Of a stretch of 64,000 bases of DNA, positions 58,822 to 64,000 are shown in pieces (the first letter of the stretch is position 1; the number at the start of each line of letters is the position of its first letter). The notes under the pieces are model-generated. The model searched no databases and was not told the DNA's origin. It saw only the letters and a list, made by a program, of their open reading frames with translations. A program made the position numbers and the translations under genes. Source of the DNA: JAFDYH01 sp049840875 (GTDB lineage: Bacteria > Bacteroidota > Bacteroidia > Chitinophagales > Chitinophagaceae); assembly GCA_049840875.1 (NCBI GenBank), contig JASGJE010000015.1, forward strand, positions 162,329-226,328, written 5' to 3'.

Positions 58822-59753
58822 ATGGTAAATTTAATTAAAAACAATATTGCCCGCTTGTATCTCAGGAATTATGGATTTGCCAGTTTCGCGTTCTTGCTGA
58901 TTGCATGGCCAAACCTGATCGCCTGCAAAGACAAGAAACACAAAAAAGCCGCAGAAGAAACTACAGTTATTGCGCCTGCTGATTCTGCACCAAAAAGGCA
59001 TTACGACTTTTCTTCGCCACAGGCCATAACATTGGGAGAGAAATTGCATGAAATATCCGGTATTGCTTACATCTCGGATCATATCATTCTCGGAGAAAAT
59101 GATGAACAGGGAAAAATATTCAGTATTGATCCCTTGAAACCCGAAGACATAAATTATCCATCGGTTAAGTTTGGTGGCAAAGGTGACTATGAAGATATCG
59201 TAGTAGTCGGGTCAACAGCATACTTGCTGATCAGCGATGGGGAAATCGTTGAAGTACCTGAATTCTCAAAGTCGGCGGAAGTAACGGGAACGGTGATTGC
59301 TCAAATGGGGGGAAAGCACAATGAATTTGAAACCCTGTACTACGATAAATCGGTGAACGGACTTATTATGGTTTGCAAAAGTTGTCATCACGAAAAAGAT
59401 CAGATACGAACTGCGTATCGATTTGATCTTTCGGCAAAAAAGTTTTCCGATACAGCTTATTTCACAATATCCATTCCGGATATTGGTAAAAAGCTGAACG
59501 AGACTGAACCTAAATTTTTCCCCTCTGCTGCCGCGATTCATCCATTGCTTGGTAAATTGTATATACTTTCTTCTATAGGGAAATTGCTGGTTGTAACGGA
59601 CCAAAAGGAAGAGTTGAAGAAGTTTATAAACTGAATCCGGCTTTATTTAAACAACCAGAAGGCATTGCCTTTGCACCGAACGGCGATCTTTTTATTTCTA
59701 ATGAAGGAGGTGATGGAAAAGCAACGCTGCTTAAATTTGTGTACAAACCCTGA
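58822..59753 (+). pseudogene. SdiA-regulated-domain lipoprotein, single-base frameshift near the 3' end
   Basis: Start ATG at 58822; lipobox in 'WPNLIACKDKK'. The frame runs to a stop at 59632-59634, giving 270 residues with 'HEISGIAYISDHIILGENDE', 'NEFETLYYDKSVNGLIMVCK' and 'FFPSAAAIHPLLGKLYILSS', matching the SdiA-regulated (beta-propeller) family. The expected C-terminus is in another frame just beyond: 'VYKLNPALFKQPEGIAFAPN' then 'GDLFISNEGGDGKATLLKFV', ending at 59753. The two frames join if one A is restored in the CAAAAGG run near 59603-59609. So the gene either has a recent frameshift or a sequencing error. The start lies 15 bp from the divergent HD-PycTM start. Confidence 0.8.
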
Positions 59754-59808
59754 CTCTTTGAAACCTGCTACAGCGATTCTGCGTACTATTCAGACCTAAA
59801 CTAAAGTC

Positions 59809-62800
59809 ATGTTCTTACGAATACCAATACTGCTGATCATTATTTTTATCTCCTGTACCGCTGCCGCACAACCGAAAATAGTTCAGCGAATATTCCTTGT
59901 GGGTGATGCGGGTGAACTTGATAACGGTAAACATCCGGTTTGTGACTGGTTGAAGCAAAATGTAGACTGGAATGATTCTTCCAACACGATCGTTTACCTC
60001 GGTGATAATATCTACCCACTCGGCATGCCATCTGAAGGAAGCAAGTCATATGCTACCGCAAAATCGATTATCGATTACCAGGTATCAGTAGTAAAAGATA
60101 AAAATGCAAAGGCTTTTTTTGTTCCTGGCAATCATGACTGGAAACGCGGAAAAGAAGGTGGTTTACAACAAATACAGAATGCATCTGATTATATTGAATC
60201 GCTACAGTTGCCGAATGTCCAACATCTTCCTTCCGGCGGTTGCCCGGGACCTGTAGAAGTGAAACTGGCTGATAATATCCTGCTTGTTTGCATGGATAGC
60301 GAATGGTGGCTGGAGCAAAATGAAAAGCCGGGCATCGAATCTGATTGTGATTATAAGAATGAAGAGCAGGTAATAATGGCGTTGAAAGATATCATCAATT
60401 CCAATCCTGATAAAATGATCATCATTGCGATGCATCATCCCTTTCATTCACATGGGGAACATGGCGGCTATTATACTTTTAAGCAACACATCTTTCCATT
60501 CACCGATCTTTCTGATAATTTATACATACCTCTGCCTGTTCTTGGTTCGGCTTACCCCATTGCAAGAGGTGTATTCGGCGCTGTGCAGGATATAAAAAAT
60601 CCATTGTATCGCAACCTGATTGAAAAAACAGAAGAGCTGATTAAAAATCATCCAAATGTTGTTCATGTTGCGGGTCATGAACATACGCTTCAATTATTCA
60701 AAGAAGATAGTGTAACCTATGTGGTAAGCGGTGCAGGCTCAAAACATACCCGTGTAAAGAAAGCAGCTAACTCCATTTTTGCAGAAAGCGAAAGAGGCTT
60801 TGCTGTTATCGAAGTGAGTGACGATGGTAGCTCCGATGTGAAATTTTATAGCGCAGAGCAAAGCAAAGATTTACAGCAACCGATTTTCACATTTGCATTG
60901 CCACATCTTTCCAATGCGGAAGAAGTGGCGACTACACAGAAGAAAATCGTTGAATCATTCCCGGATTCAGTTACAGTAGTTGCTGAACCGGGATTCAAAG
61001 CAGGAGGTTTCAAGAAATTTTTACTCGGCCCTAACTATCGCGACGAATGGGCAACGCCGGTGAAAGTAAAAGTGTTTGATATCGACAAAGTGTTGGGTGG
61101 ATTGAAACCGTTACGTCGCGGCGGTGGTCACCAATCCCGATCATTACGACTGGAAGATTCAACAGGCAAACAATGGGTATTACGTTCAGTGCAAAAATTT
61201 GTGACGGATGCGGCTTTACCACCCGACCTGCGTGGCACTATTGCGAAAGATGTTGTTTCAGATGGTGTATCTGCATCGTATCCTTATGCGGCTCTTTCTG
61301 TACCACCGTTTGCAGATGCAGCGGGGGTTCCTCATGCAACGCCAATGTTATTTTATGTTCCGGATGATCCGCGATTGGGAAAATTCAGAACAGATTTTGC
61401 AAACCTGCTTTGCCTGCTGGAAGAACGTGAACCGGGTGGCTACAAAAAAACATCGAGTACCGACGATATGGTGAAAGAATTACAAAAGGATAACGATAAT
61501 TCTATTGATCAGCATGAAATATTAAATGCACGGTTGCTCGATATGTTCATGATGGACTTTGACCGGCATGAAGATCAATGGCGATGGACGTATAATAAGA
61601 CTGATAAAGGCAAAGAATTTTTTGCATTGCCACGCGATCGTGACCAACCATTTTTTGTAAGCAAAGGCGTGTTACCATCATTTGCAAGGCAAAACTATAT
61701 ATCACCACAGATACAAGGATTTCGTTCGCATGCCATCAACATAAGAACCTACAACTTTAATGGTAAAAATTTTGATCGAGCATTTTTAAATGAACTGAGT
61801 GAAGATGACTGGAAAAAAATGACGGATGAGTTTCTTGCAAAAATGACTGATACAGTCATCGAACAGGCATTGCATCAGCAACCACCTGAGCTATTGCGTT
61901 ATTCAAACAGCAAGATCATTCAGAAATTAAAAGAAAGGAAAAAATATTTCGCCGATGAAATGGAAGTTTATTATAAGTTCATTTCGAAAGTAGTGAGTGT
62001 TACTGGCAGCAATAAAAATGAATTGTTCAACGTGGTAAGAAATGAAGATGGATCGGTAACGGTTGCCGTTTTTAAGATCAATAAAGAAGGTGAAAAATCG
62101 GATCAGATGTATGAACGCAAATTTGATCCAGCAGTAACAAAAGAAATACGATTATATGGTCTTGATGGTGATGATAAATTTGTTTTCAGTGGAAATAACA
62201 GTACAATAAAAGTAAGAGTGATTGGCGGCGGTGGTAAAGATGTGTTTGAAAGTGATGCTACAGCGCCTGCTGGTAAAACACTGGTGTATGATTTGAAAAA
62301 AGAAGATAACCAGTTTTCCGGCAATGACAATCTCCGGAAGAAATTGTCAGATGATCCGTCAGTGAATAGTTATCAGCGCCTCAGTTATAAATATAACCTT
62401 CGCATTCCATTTCTTTCTGCGTCGTATAACGTAGATGATGGTATTTATCTCGGTGCGTCAATGCGTTTCATCAACCAGGGTTTCAGAAAGACACCGTATC
62501 AGACAATGCATTCTATTGCGATAAGCCATTCATTAAGCACCAAGGCATACAACATAAAATACAATGCTGATTTTATTTCTGTATTTGGTAAGACGGATAT
62601 CCTGATCCGTTCGGAATTAAAAGCACCAAATAACGTAACGAACTTTTTCGGTTATGGTAATGAAACGGTTTTTGATAAAAGCCAACCTGGTAAAATACGA
62701 TATTACCGTACCCGGTATGCGGTAGCTGATGTGGCTTTGTTGCTAAGAAAGAATCTTGGAAAAACATTTTCCATAAATGCAGGGCCTGCATTCCAGTATT

Positions 62801-63456
62801 ACTCAATCGATACAGATAACAACGCCGGTCGCTTTATTACAAAGACAAACGCTAATGGACTGGATTCAGCTACCCTTTATGAAAATAAATTCTGGCTGGG
62901 CGGCCAGGCAGGTTTCAATATTGACAACCGGAACAATAAAATAATTCCGACACGTGGTGTAAACTGGCAAACTTCTTTCAAGGCAATGAAAGGATTGAAC
63001 AATGGGATAGCCAAAAATTATTCTCAATTAAATTCTGACTTCACCATTTATATCAGTCCGCCAGGTAACACCAATTTTGTATTGGCAGAGCGTTTCGGCG
63101 CCGGTATCAATTTTGGGAATTATGAATTTTTCCAGGCGCAATATTTAAGCGGTACAGAAAATCTTCGCGGTTATCGCAAGTATCGCTTCGCCGGTACATC
63201 AATGTTGTATAATAATCTCGAGTTGAGAATAAAAGTAGCAGATTTCAGAACTTACCTTTTCCCGGGAGCGATTGGGTTGCTTGGATTTTTTGATACCGGC
63301 AAAGTGTGGGTAAAGAATGATCCAACATCGGCATGGCATAAGGGATATGGCGGTGGTATATGGATCGCACCCATGAAGAAGGTTGTTATCAGCGCATCAT
63401 ACGCTGCTTCGAAAGAAGGAGGATTGCCATTGATTAGCTTTGGATGGATGTATTGA
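59809..63456 (+). CDS. Metallophosphoesterase fused to an Omp85-type outer-membrane barrel
   Basis: 1215 residues; signal peptide ends near 'TAAAQPK'. Residues about 22-320 are a calcineurin-like phosphoesterase: 'IFLVGDAGELDNGKHPVCDW', 'TIVYLGDNIYPLG', 'FFVPGNHDWKRGKEGG', 'IAMHHPFHSHGEHGG' and 'HVAGHEHTLQLF' carry all metal motifs. Residues about 400-860 form a middle region with 'LLDMFMMDFDRHEDQWRWTY' and 'FFALPRDRDQPF', kinase-like in looks but unassigned. From about 880 on it is a barrel of the BamA/surface-antigen type ('NIDNRNNKIIPTRGVNWQTS', 'QAQYLSGTENLRGYRKYRFA'). Phosphoesterase activity at the cell surface or periplasm is inferred. Confidence 0.88.
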   Translation: MFLRIPILLIIIFISCTAAAQPKIVQRIFLVGDAGELDNGKHPVCDWLKQNVDWNDSSNTIVYLGDNIYPLGMPSEGSKSYATAKSIIDYQVSVVKDKNAKAFFVPGNHDWKRGKEGGLQQIQNASDYIESLQLPNVQHLPSGGCPGPVEVKLADNILLVCMDSEWWLEQNEKPGIESDCDYKNEEQVIMALKDIINSNPDKMIIIAMHHPFHSHGEHGGYYTFKQHIFPFTDLSDNLYIPLPVLGSAYPIARGVFGAVQDIKNPLYRNLIEKTEELIKNHPNVVHVAGHEHTLQLFKEDSVTYVVSGAGSKHTRVKKAANSIFAESERGFAVIEVSDDGSSDVKFYSAEQSKDLQQPIFTFALPHLSNAEEVATTQKKIVESFPDSVTVVAEPGFKAGGFKKFLLGPNYRDEWATPVKVKVFDIDKVLGGLKPLRRGGGHQSRSLRLEDSTGKQWVLRSVQKFVTDAALPPDLRGTIAKDVVSDGVSASYPYAALSVPPFADAAGVPHATPMLFYVPDDPRLGKFRTDFANLLCLLEEREPGGYKKTSSTDDMVKELQKDNDNSIDQHEILNARLLDMFMMDFDRHEDQWRWTYNKTDKGKEFFALPRDRDQPFFVSKGVLPSFARQNYISPQIQGFRSHAINIRTYNFNGKNFDRAFLNELSEDDWKKMTDEFLAKMTDTVIEQALHQQPPELLRYSNSKIIQKLKERKKYFADEMEVYYKFISKVVSVTGSNKNELFNVVRNEDGSVTVAVFKINKEGEKSDQMYERKFDPAVTKEIRLYGLDGDDKFVFSGNNSTIKVRVIGGGGKDVFESDATAPAGKTLVYDLKKEDNQFSGNDNLRKKLSDDPSVNSYQRLSYKYNLRIPFLSASYNVDDGIYLGASMRFINQGFRKTPYQTMHSIAISHSLSTKAYNIKYNADFISVFGKTDILIRSELKAPNNVTNFFGYGNETVFDKSQPGKIRYYRTRYAVADVALLLRKNLGKTFSINAGPAFQYYSIDTDNNAGRFITKTNANGLDSATLYENKFWLGGQAGFNIDNRNNKIIPTRGVNWQTSFKAMKGLNNGIAKNYSQLNSDFTIYISPPGNTNFVLAERFGAGINFGNYEFFQAQYLSGTENLRGYRKYRFAGTSMLYNNLELRIKVADFRTYLFPGAIGLLGFFDTGKVWVKNDPTSAWHKGYGGGIWIAPMKKVVISASYAASKEGGLPLISFGWMY

Positions 63457-63473
63457 TACAGATGTTGACTGCG

Positions 63474-63968
63474 TTACCCTCCCAAATACTGCATCCAATC
63501 CGGTTTCCACGCATCTTTTACCGGGTCGAAGTCTGTGCCTTTGCTTAATGCTGGCGGCAGATTTTTAGGTTTGTAGTTTTTTACTTTATGTGAACGCTCC
63601 AGGCAAGTATAATGAATACGTTCATTGCGATTGATGATAAGACAGGATGAACCATCCAGTTTTAATTTTTTAGGAGAGGTATAACTATTATTAATCGAAC
63701 GCCAGAAAATCCCCAGCATTTTATAAGCAAACGTGTTTGTTCCTCTCAGCTCACCATTGCTATCACTCACCAGGCTCTTAGTATAACTTTCATCGAATTC
63801 AAGACCTGTATCTTTCGCTTTATCAATCATCCAGTTCAATGTGATATTGCTTAAGCCATTGTCAACATAACCGCCACCTACATTACTATGTGTGCCTGCA
63901 AACCAAACCTGCTCAGAAATCTGTTTATTATTACTTCCTTCATTGTTACTCGAGGTGCTGTTCGGATT
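63474..63968 (-). pseudogene. C-terminal part of a DUF2235 (Tle1-like alpha/beta hydrolase) protein, frame interrupted near window edge
   Basis: The open frame covers 164 residues down to a stop at 63474. It contains 'EQVWFAGTHSNVGGGY' and 'DNGLSNITLNWMIDKAKDTG', which match the DUF2235 core, where the usual form is GxHSDVGGGY (Asp rather than Asn). DUF2235 proteins include type VI secretion phospholipase effectors of the Tle1 group. A TAG stop occurs in this frame at 63969-63971, just upstream of conserved sequence, and no ATG opens the frame before the motif. So either the gene is frameshifted there or the true N-terminal part lies in another frame beyond the window. The C-terminus 'WKPDWMQYLGG' looks natural. 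Confidence 0.6.
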
Positions 63969-64000
63969 CTATCGTGTTCCCTATTAACCTTCGATGTGAA

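Noticed and set aside
1..64000. tRNA or rRNA genes
   Set aside because: No cloverleaf-type sequence with a TTCGA loop was seen in the intergenic regions, although a tRNAscan run would be decisive.

Overview
The window is a chromosomal segment of a Bacteroidota bacterium, most likely in the Chitinophagales/Chitinophagaceae. Several things point there: start codons almost never have a Shine-Dalgarno sequence, upstream regions carry the Bacteroidota -7 box TAnnTTTG, and lineage-typical families are present (DUF4270, DUF4907, TlpA proteins with a DUF4369-like N-terminus, LytS/LytTR pairs, a CarboxypepD_reg/TonB receptor, a PycTM-domain protein). GC content looks moderate (about 40%). The genus cannot be fixed from sequence reading alone. 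I see no rRNA, tRNA, CRISPR array, phage or intact insertion sequence.

Region by region. 1-10.6 kb is mostly exported or envelope proteins: the tail of an alpha/beta hydrolase, two lipoproteins (one with a possible thioester-type Cys/Gln pair), a sugar-binding-type secreted protein, a cytoplasmic phospholipase-D-like protein, a secreted GH127 beta-L-arabinofuranosidase and a DUF4097 solenoid. 10.6-15 kb is a conserved housekeeping block (birA divergent from rsfS-ftsH-LUD protein) followed by a VapC toxin with a poorly classified antitoxin. 15.6-18.8 kb holds a gamma-glutamylcyclotransferase-like gene, lpxH, a periplasmic protein and an MscS channel. 19.3-35.5 kb is translation and envelope housekeeping (merR-type regulator, M23 peptidase, alaS, GNAT, PDZ protein, gatB, TlpA thioredoxin, RND exporter, recO, amidohydrolase, prfA). 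35.8-47.8 kb has a candidate small RNA, vanZ, an ECF sigma/anti-sigma pair, gcvH, a TonB-type receptor, cyclophilin, a Gfo/Idh/MocA oxidoreductase, serS, a c-type cytochrome and an M48 protease. 48-57.5 kb holds a DUF1800-DUF1501 pair and two divergent units: Kelch lipoprotein-DUF4907-LytS kinase-LytTR regulator facing DUF4270-outer-membrane protein. 57.5-64 kb has an HD-PycTM fusion, a frameshifted SdiA-regulated-type lipoprotein, a metallophosphoesterase/Omp85 giant protein and a broken DUF2235 gene at the edge.

Most promising leads: (1) the HD phosphohydrolase-PycTM fusion, which carries the membrane effector domain of Pycsar anti-phage systems but has no cyclase next to it; (2) a small-RNA-like transcript at about 35.79-35.89 kb with two adjacent stems and a T-tract; (3) the four-gene Kelch/DUF4907/two-component operon and a shared inverted motif in its divergent promoter region; (4) a 123-bp composite inverted-repeat element with a related half-copy 30 kb away; (5) an insertion of about 40 residues in alanyl-tRNA synthetase; (6) a single-base frameshift in a run of A in the SdiA-regulated-type gene. 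Intergenic regions repeatedly hold imperfect inverted repeats of several families, which looks like a trait of this genome.
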